Positions 1-9,079 of a DNA stretch of 64,000 nt are shown here, piece after piece. How positions within the stretch are numbered: the stretch's first letter is position 1; each line of letters begins with the position of its first letter. Location of the stretch: positions 226,803-290,802 of the forward strand of contig NZ_LMPF01000004.1 of the NCBI RefSeq assembly GCF_001424345.1. Direction: 5' to 3'. The notes beneath the pieces are model-generated. The model was given only the letters and a program-made list of their open reading frames with translations, ran no database searches and was not told the DNA's origin. The translations under genes and the position numbers were made by a program. This stretch comes from Burkholderia sp. Leaf177. Lineage in GTDB: Bacteria > Pseudomonadota > Gammaproteobacteria > Burkholderiales > Burkholderiaceae.

Positions 1-153
1 GATTTAATATTGGGATACCAGACTATTTTGGTGGATCGCGCGTGGCCGAACTGGAACCTGGTTTGGCCGGTGCTTATTCTGGGCCTGCTGCTGTGCATGT
101 TGGCGCTGCATTTATTCCGGCATCACGCGGCAGAAATGGTCGATGAACTGTAG
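1..153 (+). CDS. wzm: C-terminal end of an ABC-2 type polysaccharide export permease (Wzm-like), cut by the window start
   Basis: An open frame runs from the first base to a TAG at 151-153 and gives 50 residues. The tail has a Trp/Pro-rich loop, one hydrophobic segment (VLILGLLLCMLAL) and a short charged cytoplasmic end. This is how the last membrane helix of Wzm/KpsM/TagG-type permeases usually looks. Such permeases pair with a Wzt ATPase to export a finished lipid-linked O-polysaccharide across the inner membrane. A Wzt-like ATPase and a WbdD-like terminator exist further along the window, which supports the call. The next gene is gmd rather than wzt, which is not the usual wzm-wzt order. 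Only the tail is visible, so another polytopic membrane protein cannot be excluded. Confidence 0.55.
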   Translation, partial: DLILGYQTILVDRAWPNWNLVWPVLILGLLLCMLALHLFRHHAAEMVDEL

Positions 154-288
154 TGCCGCACGGCTGCCATCACGAGCAGCCCTCACTGCCTGCATCTCGC
201 GGTTCGACGTTGGGCCTCGGATATAATTGGCAGTGAATATTCAATTAATCCCCGCTGATTGCAATGCAAATGCGGTGGCAAGTTATCT

Positions 289-295
289 AAAGGAG
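289..295 (+). promoter_or_regulatory. Ribosome binding site that sets a TTG start for gmd
   Basis: AAAGGAG lies six bases before the TTG at 302. Starting there gives the N-terminus [14 protein letters not shown], which matches where GDP-mannose dehydratases normally begin. A TTG at 227 in the same frame would add 25 residues with no family resemblance and has no comparable ribosome binding site. Confidence 0.7.
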
Positions 296-301
296 TTGGA
301 A

Positions 302-1336
302 TTGACGAGCGCAGTGGTAACTGGAGTGACTGGGCAGGACGGAGCATATCTCACACAGCTGCTGCTGGATCGCGGCTACGAGGTGTACGGAACTTACCGG
401 CGCACGAGCTCGGTGAATTTTTGGCGTATGAACGAGCAAGGCGTGCTCGACCATCCGAAACTTCATCTCGTCGAGCATGACCTGACCGACCTCGGCGCGA
501 CCATCCGCTTGCTGGAAAAAGCGAAGCCGCGTGAGGTGTACAACCTTGCCGCGCAAAGCTTCGTGGGCGTTTCCTTCGATCAGCCCGCGACCACTGCCGA
601 GATCACCGGCGTCGGCGCGCTGAACGTCCTGGAAGCCATCCGGATTGTCGACCGCTCGATCCGCTTCTATCAGGCGTCGACGTCCGAGATGTTCGGCAAG
701 GTCCAGGCGATCCCGCAGAAAGAAGACACGCCGTTTTATCCGCGTAGTCCTTACGGTGTTGCCAAGCTTTACGCGCACTGGATTACGATCAACTATCGTG
801 AGTCCTACGATATTTTTGGTTCGAGCGGGATCTTGTTCAATCACGAATCTCCGCTGCGCGGGCGCGAATTTGTAACGCGGAAAATTACGGATTCCGTGGC
901 GAAAATCTCCTTGGGCCAACTCGACACCATCGAGCTGGGCAACCTCGATGCGAAGCGCGACTGGGGTTTTGCCAAGGAATATGTTGAAGGTATGTGGCGA
1001 ATGCTGCAGGCCGATACCCCTGATACCTTCGTGCTCGCGACGAACCGTACCGAAACGGTCCGCGATTTCGTGACAATGGCTTTCAAGGCTATTGGAACGG
1101 ACGTTCAATGGCGCGGCGCAGGCGAGACTGAAGAGGGCGTGGACGCCACCAACGGCAAGACCCTGGTACGGGTCAATCCGAAGTTTCATCGTCCTGCAGA
1201 GGTTGAATTGCTGATCGGCGACCCATCCAAGGCGAAGGAAGTATTGGGCTGGGCGCCCAAGACCACATTGGAAGAATTGTGCAAGATGATGGTCGAAGAA
1301 GATATACGCAGAAACAAGACGGGATTTTCCTTCTAA
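302..1336 (+). CDS. gmd: GDP-mannose 4,6-dehydratase
   Basis: This cytoplasmic short-chain dehydrogenase/reductase converts GDP-D-mannose to GDP-4-keto-6-deoxy-D-mannose, the branch point to GDP-D-rhamnose, GDP-fucose or GDP-perosamine. The NADP-binding signature [11 protein letters not shown] sits at residues 7-17. The active site shows STSEMFG and the YxxxK pair in [12 protein letters not shown] (Tyr151, Lys155). The C-terminal half keeps the family features [21 protein letters not shown] and [23 protein letters not shown]. The TTG start is chosen from the ribosome binding site at 289-295 and yields 344 residues, a normal length. The obvious downstream enzyme in this window is the RMD-like reductase at 55-56 kb, so D-rhamnose is the likeliest product, either for the O-chain or for cepacian (where the equivalent gene is called bceN). 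A terminator-like hairpin follows. Confidence 0.94.
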   Translation: MTSAVVTGVTGQDGAYLTQLLLDRGYEVYGTYRRTSSVNFWRMNEQGVLDHPKLHLVEHDLTDLGATIRLLEKAKPREVYNLAAQSFVGVSFDQPATTAEITGVGALNVLEAIRIVDRSIRFYQASTSEMFGKVQAIPQKEDTPFYPRSPYGVAKLYAHWITINYRESYDIFGSSGILFNHESPLRGREFVTRKITDSVAKISLGQLDTIELGNLDAKRDWGFAKEYVEGMWRMLQADTPDTFVLATNRTETVRDFVTMAFKAIGTDVQWRGAGETEEGVDATNGKTLVRVNPKFHRPAEVELLIGDPSKAKEVLGWAPKTTLEELCKMMVEEDIRRNKTGFSF

Positions 1337-1858
1337 AGCGCCAGACTAAGCTTTTCAAAGCGTCTTCTTGCTGAACCTCGATTCGTCTGCCGGTGCCGAC
1401 GGTCGAGGTTTCTTTGCTTTTTGCGGGTAATTTTCCTGACGGCATTTGTCCGGTAGGGCTTTGTGGCGGTTTAAGGGCGGTGTGGAGTGACAGCCGTTAT
1501 CGCCATTGATGTTCGGTGTGTAGGCGAACTGAAAGATGAGCGGAAAAGCAGAACCCATCTCTGGATGCGTTTAAACGCGCTCTTCAATTAAGCGGGACTG
1601 CTGTCCTGGAGATGACAAAGCGCTTAAACTCTCGGTCACCCGTGCGCGGCGCACTGCTAGTACTTTCGACGGCTACCCCGCCTGTATTGTCGCTGCCCCA
1701 AGAGCTATGCGTCTGACGCAAAGCTTTGTTCGGTCTCAACATACCCGGTTGCGGCACGGCGCTGCAGTAATCACTGCTGTGGAGCAAAAAACAGATAAAT
1801 GACAAGGCTCGTTTTCCGAAGGTCGACTTCAGGAAAAACATTTCTGTTGTGAGCTTGC
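1337..1858. other. Intergenic region between gmd and the FkbM-like gene
   Basis: About 520 bases. Apart from the terminator at its start I see no convincing gene. Short frames on the minus strand have no recognisable protein and no ribosome binding site. A promoter for the 1859-6912 gene pair should lie in the second half, but no clear -35/-10 pair could be assigned. Confidence 0.4.
1374..1424 (+). terminator. Probable intrinsic terminator after gmd
   Basis: AACCTCGA at 1374-1381 pairs exactly with TCGAGGTT at 1403-1410. Inside the loop CGTC (1384-1387) can pair with GACG (1398-1401). A T-rich run, TTTCTTTGCTTTTT, follows directly. The position, 37 bases after the gmd stop, fits the end of the wzm-gmd transcript. 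Confidence 0.6.
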
Positions 1859-3223
1859 ATGCCTTTTGTAGTGGATCCATCCATGGTTTATGAAGCATTA
1901 AAGCTTATTCACAATGGCGCTTTCGTGGCCGTTTATTCCTCGGCAGACCGTCCGCTGCCCGTTACGTCGTGGTTGACCGAACAAGGCTGGCGCGGAGTGA
2001 GCATTGACGCCGCAGCCAGTCCCGCGAAGTCTTCCATCGTCCCGGCCGACGGCGCTGGACCGTCGGGCCGGACGTACAACGTAGTCGGGGATCCGGACGT
2101 GGAAGCGTTTTCGCGCACGCATTCCTTGTCGGCTATTCTTGACACGGCGTTCAAAGGCGACATTCACTTTCTAAGCGTCGATGCCTCCGATCTCGGGCAG
2201 CAAGCACTTGCCGATATCGACCTGTCGGTTCGGCGCCCTTGGATCGTTCTCATTTATCAACCGGACGGGAATGGCAGCATCGAACAAATGGTGGAGTGGA
2301 AGGCGGCAATGAAAAAGTCTGATTACACAACCTTGTTCGAGTCGCCTAGTCATTGTTTGTATGTGGCTGCCGAGCACGCGGAATTCGTATTGCAGGGCAG
2401 ATTTGGTGAGGACTTCGGGCGCGCGAGCCAGGCGTCTGGAGTTGGTGGTCCGTCGACGCATCTTGCAACGGCCGACGGCGCGACGCAGGACTTGAGTAAT
2501 CCGGCACGTAGTGAGGTCTCCAAAGCGATGCAGCATGCTGTCAGGCATGGTGACGAGATCGAAGTCGAGTTGCGACTCGCGAGGATCGAACGCGCCCATT
2601 TGCAAAGCCGTATGGAAACCGCCGAAGCGTGGGCAAGGTCGTCGGCTGAGTGGATCAAAGACGCCGAGACTCGCGCCGAGCGTGCGGAGCGCCGCGCTAA
2701 TTCATCGTCTTCATGGATCAATCGTCTCGAGCTCCGGCTTCGCGGCGTTTCCAGCACACTGGCGCAGACTGAAAGAGAAATTGCGAGCTTACGGGATCGG
2801 CTCGAGCACTCGGATCTTGACCGGGCTTCGCAAGCCAGCACCATCACCGCGCTGGAAGGTAGCCTTGAGGCTTCTGAACGTGCGCGCAATGAGCTTGAGC
2901 AGCGTATGTCGGCCATTCTCAGTAGCACGTCGTGGCGGCTTGCGGCTCCGTTGCGGTACATCCTCGGACCGTTTGGCCTGCGGATTCGCCGCTGGGTACC
3001 AAGCGCTTTCCGTCGTCGGCCCGATCCGGACACTCAGCCAGTTCCCGAATTCCCCGAAGCCCGCGCCAGTGCGGCAGATCCTGTGCAGCCATCTCCGGGC
3101 CATGAGTCGGTAGCCCCTGCGCCTTCATCGACAACCGTTCCCGTGTTGCAGCCGCAGCGCGTCCGCATGTACGCGGACATGTTAAAAAATGGACGTGAAC
3201 CGACTACTTCGGAGCAAGCTTGA
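1859..3223 (+). CDS. Degenerate FkbM-type methyltransferase fused to a coiled coil with a SWRL..PLR tail
   Basis: Residues about 10-175 follow the FkbM methyltransferase plan: a first strand, then GWRG, then a strand reading IHFLSVD, then RRPWIVLIYQ, then a C-terminal LYVAAEH. At the first strand, where family members have the SAM-binding DVGA, this protein reads AVYSSAD. The following acidic GWRGINVEP is GWRGVSIDA. It may therefore bind no cofactor. Residues about 225-360 are rich in heptad-like charged and hydrophobic residues (coiled coil). They are followed by SSTSWRLAAPLRYILG, a motif often found behind coiled coils in O-antigen enzymes. The end is Pro-rich. The stop overlaps the start region of the next glycosyltransferase, so the two are probably co-translated. 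I infer a scaffold or length-control role beside the glycosyltransferase. The start is uncertain; ATG 1882 is an alternative. Confidence 0.6.
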   Translation: MPFVVDPSMVYEALKLIHNGAFVAVYSSADRPLPVTSWLTEQGWRGVSIDAAASPAKSSIVPADGAGPSGRTYNVVGDPDVEAFSRTHSLSAILDTAFKGDIHFLSVDASDLGQQALADIDLSVRRPWIVLIYQPDGNGSIEQMVEWKAAMKKSDYTTLFESPSHCLYVAAEHAEFVLQGRFGEDFGRASQASGVGGPSTHLATADGATQDLSNPARSEVSKAMQHAVRHGDEIEVELRLARIERAHLQSRMETAEAWARSSAEWIKDAETRAERAERRANSSSSWINRLELRLRGVSSTLAQTEREIASLRDRLEHSDLDRASQASTITALEGSLEASERARNELEQRMSAILSSTSWRLAAPLRYILGPFGLRIRRWVPSAFRRRPDPDTQPVPEFPEARASAADPVQPSPGHESVAPAPSSTTVPVLQPQRVRMYADMLKNGREPTTSEQA

Positions 3224-3225
3224 CG

Positions 3226-6200
3226 ATGCGCGTTGTCATAGATTTGCAGAGTGCCCAGGGAGCGAACCGTCTGGAGGCCACCGGCCAAAACGCCCTTGCA
3301 TTTACACAGGCGTTCGCCAAGCTTGCGGGCGCTCGTGAAGTTCTGGTGGTATTGAGCGACGGCATCTACGAAACAGTTGAACCGATACGCATGGCGCTGG
3401 CGGACAGCGTACCTCACGATCGAATCATAGTATTCCCTGTTCCCGCCGCACACAGCCAGTCTGGCCGCGCAGTTGCTTCCGAATGGACTTTGCGGGCGGC
3501 TGAAAAAATACGTGAAGCGTTCATTGCGGATTTGCGGCCGGACGTTGTGTTGATATTGGGCCTGTTCGAAGGCCTGACAGATGACTTGTCGGTCAGCATC
3601 GGCAGCTTCGAGCGCTCGGCGCCGACTGCGGTCTTGCTCCATGAGCTTTTGTCGGCAGACGAAGCAAGCACCGTTTTGCTGGATGACGCGACTCGCAAGT
3701 GGTACCGCCGGCACATCATGTTCGCACGTGTCGCGGACCGGATCATGACCGTCTCATCGTCGATGCGAACAGAAGCCATCGAGCGGCTGCAGCTGGATCC
3801 GCAAAAGGTGATCGCGTTGTCGCATTGTCCGGTCGCCTATCCCGGGTCCGATTGCGGCGCTGAGGATCGCGACTCGTTGTTGGCGCGGCTTGGATTGTCC
3901 TCGCGCTTTGTCCTCGTCGACGCGGTGCACGCCGACGCCGCCACGCTGCGCGGCGTGCGAAAGCGGTTCGCCGCGTTACCTCCTGCGTTGCGCGAGGGAC
4001 TGACGATTGCGATCGCCGGGGATACAACGGAAGTGATGGGCGAGCATGTTGTTTATCTGCCTGGCTTGTCCAATGGCGAGCGCCAGATCCTTTCGGGGTG
4101 GGCGGCAGCCTGCGTGTTCAAGCACGGTTCGGAATTGTCGCGAGATGCGAACTTCATGGCCACGCTGAAAGCCGGTGCGCCTGTGGTTCTCATTTCTGAA
4201 ACGGGCGCGGCTGTGTCTGGCAAGTCTGTTGCTGAGCCCATGTGTACGGACATGGCAGGATTTTCCAGCGCGCTGGAATCCTTGCTGGCCGATGGGGCTG
4301 AACGGGCCACGTTGAGCATGCTTGCTCTACGCCGCGCGCAATCGCTGATGTGGACCGATGCCGCGGAACGAGCGTGGGCAGTTTGCAGCGAATTGCATGA
4401 AGCGCACGACGCTGAACGTGTTGCGCCTGCTCACGCGCCCGTCAGACGGCCGAGGATGGCATATTTCAGCCCGTTGCCGCCGGCTCAGTCCGGCATTGCC
4501 GACTACAGCGCGGTGCTGTTGCCTGAACTCGCGTTTTACTACGAAATCGACGTGATTGTCGATACGCTCGAGTGTTCCGCCGACGCGGTGAGCACGTGCT
4601 TTGCCATTCGTGACCTTGAATGGTTCGAAGCGCATGCCGGCGAGTACGATCGGGTGATCTATCACATCGGCAACTCGCCTTTTCACCACTACATGCTTTC
4701 GGCATTCGACCGGTATCCGGGAACTGTCGTGTTGCACGACTTTTATCTGGGACATCTGCGGATGCATCCAGCCGGCGCCGATCCCGCATACATGCGGGCA
4801 TTGTACGAATCGCACGGTTTCGGTGCGGCCGCTGACGCATTGCGCAACCCGGACGCCTTCTGGCTTTATCCCACCAATCTGCCGTTGCTCACGCGGGCTC
4901 ACGGCGTGCTTGTCCACTCCGAACATGCGATCGATCAGGCGCGGATGTGGTACGGCGATCACATTAGCAAGTACATCCGTCGCGTACGTTTTCTCCGGGC
5001 CGGCGTAAGACCAGACCGCGTTTCGGCCCGGGCGCGCCTGGGTATTTCCGAGAATGACTTCGTTGTTTGTTCGTTTGGGCAAGTCGGCCCGACCAAGCTC
5101 AGTCATGTGTTGCTGTCCGCATGGGCACAGTCCCGCCTGACGAGTGGTCAACACTGCAAGCTCGTGTTTGTCGGCGGCAGCGCCGGCTTGTATCGCGACA
5201 CGATGATTCGCGGTATCGAACGCTGCGGTTCTACTTACGACGTCATGATGACAGGGTTCGCGCCGGCTGAACTCTATAGGGACTATCTCGACGCTGCTGA
5301 TCTCGCGGTGCAGCTGCGCACGGACTCGCGCGGGGAAACATCGGCGGCGGCGTTTGACTGTCTTGCTCACGAAGTGCCACTTATTGTGAACGCGCACGGA
5401 AGTATGAGCGAATTGCCGGACGACACCGTGCTGCGCCTGGTGGACAATTTCGATGAAGCCGAACTGACCGCCGCGCTCGAGCAACTTTGGGGCGACCGTT
5501 CGCTGTGTCAGCAACTGACTCGGTCGGGGTCCGCTTACCTTGCGTTGAACCACGCGCCTCATGCTGCAGCCGCCGATTTCGCTCGTGCGATCGAATTTTT
5601 CGAGGAGGAAAGCGGGTCGGCGCGGCGCGCGCGTCTTATCGATTCGATCACGAAGATCCGGGTCGAAACGGCAGTTGAGGATTCCGACGCTTTGTCTGTC
5701 GCTCGCGCGCTGGACGAAGCCCTTCCCGACATCACGGTGCGCACGTTGTTCGTGGATGTATCGGCGGTTGCGCGGGTTGATTTGAGAACTGGCGTGGAAC
5801 GGGTCACTCGCGGAATCTTGCTTGAACTGCTGAAGAGTCCGCCGGCTGGCTGGAGAGTCGAACCGGTTTATTTAAGCGACGGCGCTGACAAAGGCTTCCA
5901 CTACGCGCGACGATACGTGCAGCGACTGCTGGGCCTGGAAGTGCTCGAACTCGAGGACGAACCTGTCAGGCCGCTGCCAGGCGACATCCTCTTTGGCCTT
6001 GATCTTTATTGGCCGGCTTATATGGCCGAAGAGGCATATCAACAATGGCGCGCGCTGGGTGTCTCCATCCAGTTTGTCGTGTATGACATCCTGCCTGTCC
6101 TTCAGCCGCATCATTTCCCCGATGGATTTTCGGAGAACTTCGAGAAATGGCTGCGTCTGATTACCAGCGTGTCGGACGGCCTGCTATGTATTTCGCAGGC

Positions 6201-6912
6201 GGTCGCAAATGAGGTCGCCGCATGGGTGAACGGACATCCGGCGCCGCGAGCGTTGCCGCTGCAGATCAAGGCATTTCCGCTCGGTGCCGACTTGCAGACG
6301 AGCGCGCCCACCAGAGGCGTGCCCGACGATGCTGCGCAACTCCTGCAAACTATCGCCTCGCGGCCTTCGGTGCTGATGGTCGGTACGGTCGAACCGCGTA
6401 AGAAACATCTTGACGCGTTGGCTGCAATGGACCGTCTCTGGTCCCGCGGGACCGACGTAAATCTTGTAATTGTCGGGAAGCAAGGCTGGTTGACGACGGA
6501 CGACGCGGCACGGCTTGCCGATCACCCCGAACGGGACAAGCGGTTTTTCTGGCTCTCCGGTGTATCAGATGAATTTCTCGATGCCATTTATAAAGCGTCG
6601 ACTGTTCTGCTCGCGGCATCAAGCGGCGAGGGATTCGGCCTGCCGCTGATCGAAGCCGCGGTTCACGGCGTTCCGGTCATCGCACGCGATCTGCCGGTGT
6701 TCAGGGAAGTGGCGGGTGACAGCGCGACTTATTTCGCCGGGGACGACTCAGCGCTTGCCGATGCACTCGGAAAATGGCTTTTCGATACAAATAATGGAAA
6801 TCGGGCGCGACTATCGCGAGATATAAAATTGGTTACCTGGGAACAAAGTGCAACTGCACTGAAGCGTTTCATGTTTGAGATACGTTCGCGAAATGGCGAC
6901 GTAACGCGCTAA
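3226..6912 (+). CDS. Large three-domain GT4-type glycosyltransferase, likely the O-chain polymerising enzyme
   Basis: This protein of about 1228 residues contains three GT-B modules. Module 1 (about 1-400) has the Rossmann-like outline but lacks the E-x7-E motif, so it looks degenerate. Module 2 (about 410-815) opens with PRMAYFSPLPPAQSGIADYS and carries RGETSAAAFDCLAHEVP. Module 3 (about 835-1228) opens with TLFVDVSAVARVDLRTGVER, has VGTVEPRKKH and the full EGFGLPLIEAAVHGVPVIA motif. Two-module enzymes of this kind (E. coli WbdA) polymerise mannan O-chains with two linkages from GDP-mannose. Here I infer that modules 2 and 3 build a mannan or rhamnan. No membrane helix is visible, so it should act on the cytoplasmic face. 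ATG 3226 is chosen, with GGAG at 3211-3214. TTG 3220 is closer to that site and could also serve. Confidence 0.8.
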   Translation: MRVVIDLQSAQGANRLEATGQNALAFTQAFAKLAGAREVLVVLSDGIYETVEPIRMALADSVPHDRIIVFPVPAAHSQSGRAVASEWTLRAAEKIREAFIADLRPDVVLILGLFEGLTDDLSVSIGSFERSAPTAVLLHELLSADEASTVLLDDATRKWYRRHIMFARVADRIMTVSSSMRTEAIERLQLDPQKVIALSHCPVAYPGSDCGAEDRDSLLARLGLSSRFVLVDAVHADAATLRGVRKRFAALPPALREGLTIAIAGDTTEVMGEHVVYLPGLSNGERQILSGWAAACVFKHGSELSRDANFMATLKAGAPVVLISETGAAVSGKSVAEPMCTDMAGFSSALESLLADGAERATLSMLALRRAQSLMWTDAAERAWAVCSELHEAHDAERVAPAHAPVRRPRMAYFSPLPPAQSGIADYSAVLLPELAFYYEIDVIVDTLECSADAVSTCFAIRDLEWFEAHAGEYDRVIYHIGNSPFHHYMLSAFDRYPGTVVLHDFYLGHLRMHPAGADPAYMRALYESHGFGAAADALRNPDAFWLYPTNLPLLTRAHGVLVHSEHAIDQARMWYGDHISKYIRRVRFLRAGVRPDRVSARARLGISENDFVVCSFGQVGPTKLSHVLLSAWAQSRLTSGQHCKLVFVGGSAGLYRDTMIRGIERCGSTYDVMMTGFAPAELYRDYLDAADLAVQLRTDSRGETSAAAFDCLAHEVPLIVNAHGSMSELPDDTVLRLVDNFDEAELTAALEQLWGDRSLCQQLTRSGSAYLALNHAPHAAAADFARAIEFFEEESGSARRARLIDSITKIRVETAVEDSDALSVARALDEALPDITVRTLFVDVSAVARVDLRTGVERVTRGILLELLKSPPAGWRVEPVYLSDGADKGFHYARRYVQRLLGLEVLELEDEPVRPLPGDILFGLDLYWPAYMAEEAYQQWRALGVSIQFVVYDILPVLQPHHFPDGFSENFEKWLRLITSVSDGLLCISQAVANEVAAWVNGHPAPRALPLQIKAFPLGADLQTSAPTRGVPDDAAQLLQTIASRPSVLMVGTVEPRKKHLDALAAMDRLWSRGTDVNLVIVGKQGWLTTDDAARLADHPERDKRFFWLSGVSDEFLDAIYKASTVLLAASSGEGFGLPLIEAAVHGVPVIARDLPVFREVAGDSATYFAGDDSALADALGKWLFDTNNGNRARLSRDIKLVTWEQSATALKRFMFEIRSRNGDVTR

Positions 6913-7040
6913 GCGAATCCCGGCTTCGATATGACATCTCGGCCTGCGGGTGACGACCGGTAGCCTAAAGGCTAAAATAACAAGATTGCATTCTGTTGAT
7001 TTTCGTTGGTAATTGTGACAGTTTTTGGTGAGGCGTATGA

Positions 7041-8138
7041 ATGCTACAACTTAATGATCTCTCGGCCCGGATTGCCCGGCATCAGGTTGGTCTGAAGGCG
7101 GCTGTGGATCGTGTCATTTCCAGCGGATGGCTGGTAATGGGTCCAGAGGTCAAACGGTTCGAGCAGGCGTTTGCCGGGTATCTCGGCGCGAGCCATTGCC
7201 TCGGTGTAGCAAACGGAACCGAAGCCATTGAACTGGCCCTTCGCGCCATCGGCGTAAAGGCTCGAGATCGCGTCGCGACGGTCGCGAACGCAGGCGCCTA
7301 TACCACAACCGCTTTGCTCGCGAACGGTTCGGTGCCGCTTTTCATCGACGTAGATCTGGAGACTCAGGTCGCAACGCTGGACCAGGTGCGTCGCGCCATG
7401 GATCAGGGCGTGAGCGCGGTTGTCGTCACGCATTTGTATGGGCGGGCCGTGCCGGAGATTATGGAGATCGCGCGGCTTTGCGCGGAACGCGGCGTACCGC
7501 TTCTCGAAGATTGCGCACAAGCGCACGGAGCGCGTATTGCCGGACGTCAGGTCGGCACCTTTGGAACAGTCGCAAGTTTCAGCTTCTATCCAACGAAAAA
7601 TCTCGGCGCCTTGGGTGACGGCGGTGCCGTCGTGACAAACGATCCGGTTGTTGCCGAGAAGGTCGCGAAATTGCGGCAGTACGGCTGGTCAAGCAAATAT
7701 TGCATCGACACCGCGGGTGGCAAGAACAGCCGGCTCGACGAAATGCAGGCTGCGATCTTGTCCGAGTTTCTCCCTGCGCTCGACGAGACCAACGGTCTTC
7801 GGCGTTCTATCGCAGCGCGATACAGCAAGGAAATCAACGTGGATAACCTCGTGGTGCCGCCAGTCGGGGGCGCAGAATACGTCGCCCATTTGTACGTTGT
7901 GCGAACTCCGAATCGCGATTCATTACGCGAGCATTTGCGTCAGCAGGGTGTTGCGTCAGATATTCACTATCCAATTCCGGACTATCGCCAGCCCATGTTT
8001 GGCCAGCAGTTCGCGGATCTCAGCCTGACCAGCACGGACCGCCTGGCAAGCGAGATTTTGACCTTGCCGCTGTATCCGGAAATGAGCGCCGAGTCGGTCG
8101 ACAAGGTTGTGTCGGCGGTGAACGGTTGGGCTCCATGA
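7041..8138 (+). CDS. fdtB: PLP-dependent sugar aminotransferase, DegT/DnrJ/EryC1/StrS family (FdtB/QdtB-like)
   Basis: The enzyme should transfer an amino group from glutamate to C3 of a dTDP-3-keto-6-deoxyhexose. It has 365 residues, the usual length. The PLP lysine is Lys186 in FYPTKNLGALGDGG. LLEDCAQAHGA supplies the aspartate that contacts the pyridine nitrogen. The N-terminal VISSGWLVMGPEVKRFE and the C-terminal SDIHYPIP are typical of the 3-amino sugar branch. It overlaps the next gene by four bases (ATGA). The same operon contains rfbA, rfbB and a ketoisomerase/acetyltransferase fusion, which fixes the pathway. Sequence reading alone cannot tell Fuc3N from Qui3N. GGTGAGG before ATG 7041 is a good ribosome binding site. 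Confidence 0.88.
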   Translation: MLQLNDLSARIARHQVGLKAAVDRVISSGWLVMGPEVKRFEQAFAGYLGASHCLGVANGTEAIELALRAIGVKARDRVATVANAGAYTTTALLANGSVPLFIDVDLETQVATLDQVRRAMDQGVSAVVVTHLYGRAVPEIMEIARLCAERGVPLLEDCAQAHGARIAGRQVGTFGTVASFSFYPTKNLGALGDGGAVVTNDPVVAEKVAKLRQYGWSSKYCIDTAGGKNSRLDEMQAAILSEFLPALDETNGLRRSIAARYSKEINVDNLVVPPVGGAEYVAHLYVVRTPNRDSLREHLRQQGVASDIHYPIPDYRQPMFGQQFADLSLTSTDRLASEILTLPLYPEMSAESVDKVVSAVNGWAP

Positions 8139-9079
8139 AGTATTCGGTTGTCGTCCCGGTTTATAAGAACGAAGCGTCCATCGGCCGGCTCGTCGAGGCG
8201 ATCAGCAACATGAATCGCGAGCTCAACGGCGAAATGGAAGCAGTTTTTGTCGTCGATGGAAGCCCTGACCGGTCTTTCGAATACCTGCGTAACGCAATTG
8301 ACTCCGTTGATTTCCCGGTCCAGCTGATCGCACATTCGCGAAACTTCGGGTCGTTTCCGGCTATCCGAACGGGACTTGCTGCCGCCCGCGGCCAATACTT
8401 TGGTGTGATGGCCGCCGATCTTCAAGAGCCTCCCGAGCTACTCGTCGCGTTTTTCACCGCTTTGTCCGCCGATGAGTGCGACGTCGTGATCGGTACCCGG
8501 GTAGCACGGGACGATCCGTTCATGTCCAGACTTGCGTCGGGAATTTTCTGGGGTTTGTATCGCCGTCTGGTTGTACGCGACATGCCTGAAGGCGGCGTGG
8601 ACGTGTTTGGTTGCAATCGCGCTTTTCGCGATCAGCTCCTGATGCTGGAGGAATCGCGTTCGTCGCTTATCGCCCTCATTTTCTGGCTCGGATTCCGCCG
8701 AAAGCTCTGCGGGTACGAGCGGCAGGTGCGCCAGGAGGGCAAGTCGGCGTGGACGCTGCGCAAGAAGATCGACTACATGATGGACAGCATCTTCGCGTTT
8801 ACCGACTATCCCATTCGCATGCTCATCAGGCTTGGGGCCATAGGCTCTTTTGTATCGATACTGCTGGGCATTGTCGTTCTGGTCGCGCGTCTGTCCGGCG
8901 CCATTACCGTACCTGGATATGCCGCGACGGTCTTGGTGGTCCTGGTCCTGGGCGGGCTCAATCTGCTAGGGATCGGACTTGTCGGCACGTATGCATGGCG
9001 CGCGTACGAAAACAGCAAGCAGCGGCCTCTTGCCGTAGTTTCAATGAAGGTCGAGAACAAGGTGGGAATGCATGTCTAA
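8135..9079 (+). CDS. GT2 polyprenyl-phosphate sugar transferase (GtrB/DPM1-like)
   Basis: The N-terminal GT-A domain starts [14 protein letters not shown] and has VVDGSPDRS and the catalytic-type motif [12 protein letters not shown]. These are hallmarks of enzymes that move a sugar from a nucleotide to undecaprenyl phosphate. Residues about 230-300 form two membrane helices, as in GtrB. ATG 8135 overlaps the aminotransferase stop; a TTG at 8126 is less likely. The position inside a dTDP-3-amino sugar operon and just before a GtrA gene suggests it makes Und-P-linked Fuc3NAc or Qui3NAc for transfer on the periplasmic side. The substrate is inferred from neighbours only. Confidence 0.82.
   Translation: MKYSVVVPVYKNEASIGRLVEAISNMNRELNGEMEAVFVVDGSPDRSFEYLRNAIDSVDFPVQLIAHSRNFGSFPAIRTGLAAARGQYFGVMAADLQEPPELLVAFFTALSADECDVVIGTRVARDDPFMSRLASGIFWGLYRRLVVRDMPEGGVDVFGCNRAFRDQLLMLEESRSSLIALIFWLGFRRKLCGYERQVRQEGKSAWTLRKKIDYMMDSIFAFTDYPIRMLIRLGAIGSFVSILLGIVVLVARLSGAITVPGYAATVLVVLVLGGLNLLGIGLVGTYAWRAYENSKQRPLAVVSMKVENKVGMHV

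Noticed and set aside
227..301. N-terminal extension of gmd from a TTG at 227
   Set aside because: The extra 25 residues are not found in the family and a good ribosome binding site sits before TTG 302.
1584..1898. 104-codon minus-strand frame upstream of the FkbM-like gene
   Set aside because: No ribosome binding site and no family resemblance; it overlaps the start of the next gene.
4327..5562. 411-codon minus-strand open frame inside the three-domain glycosyltransferase
   Set aside because: Antisense frame produced by GC-rich codon use; no domain and no ribosome binding site.
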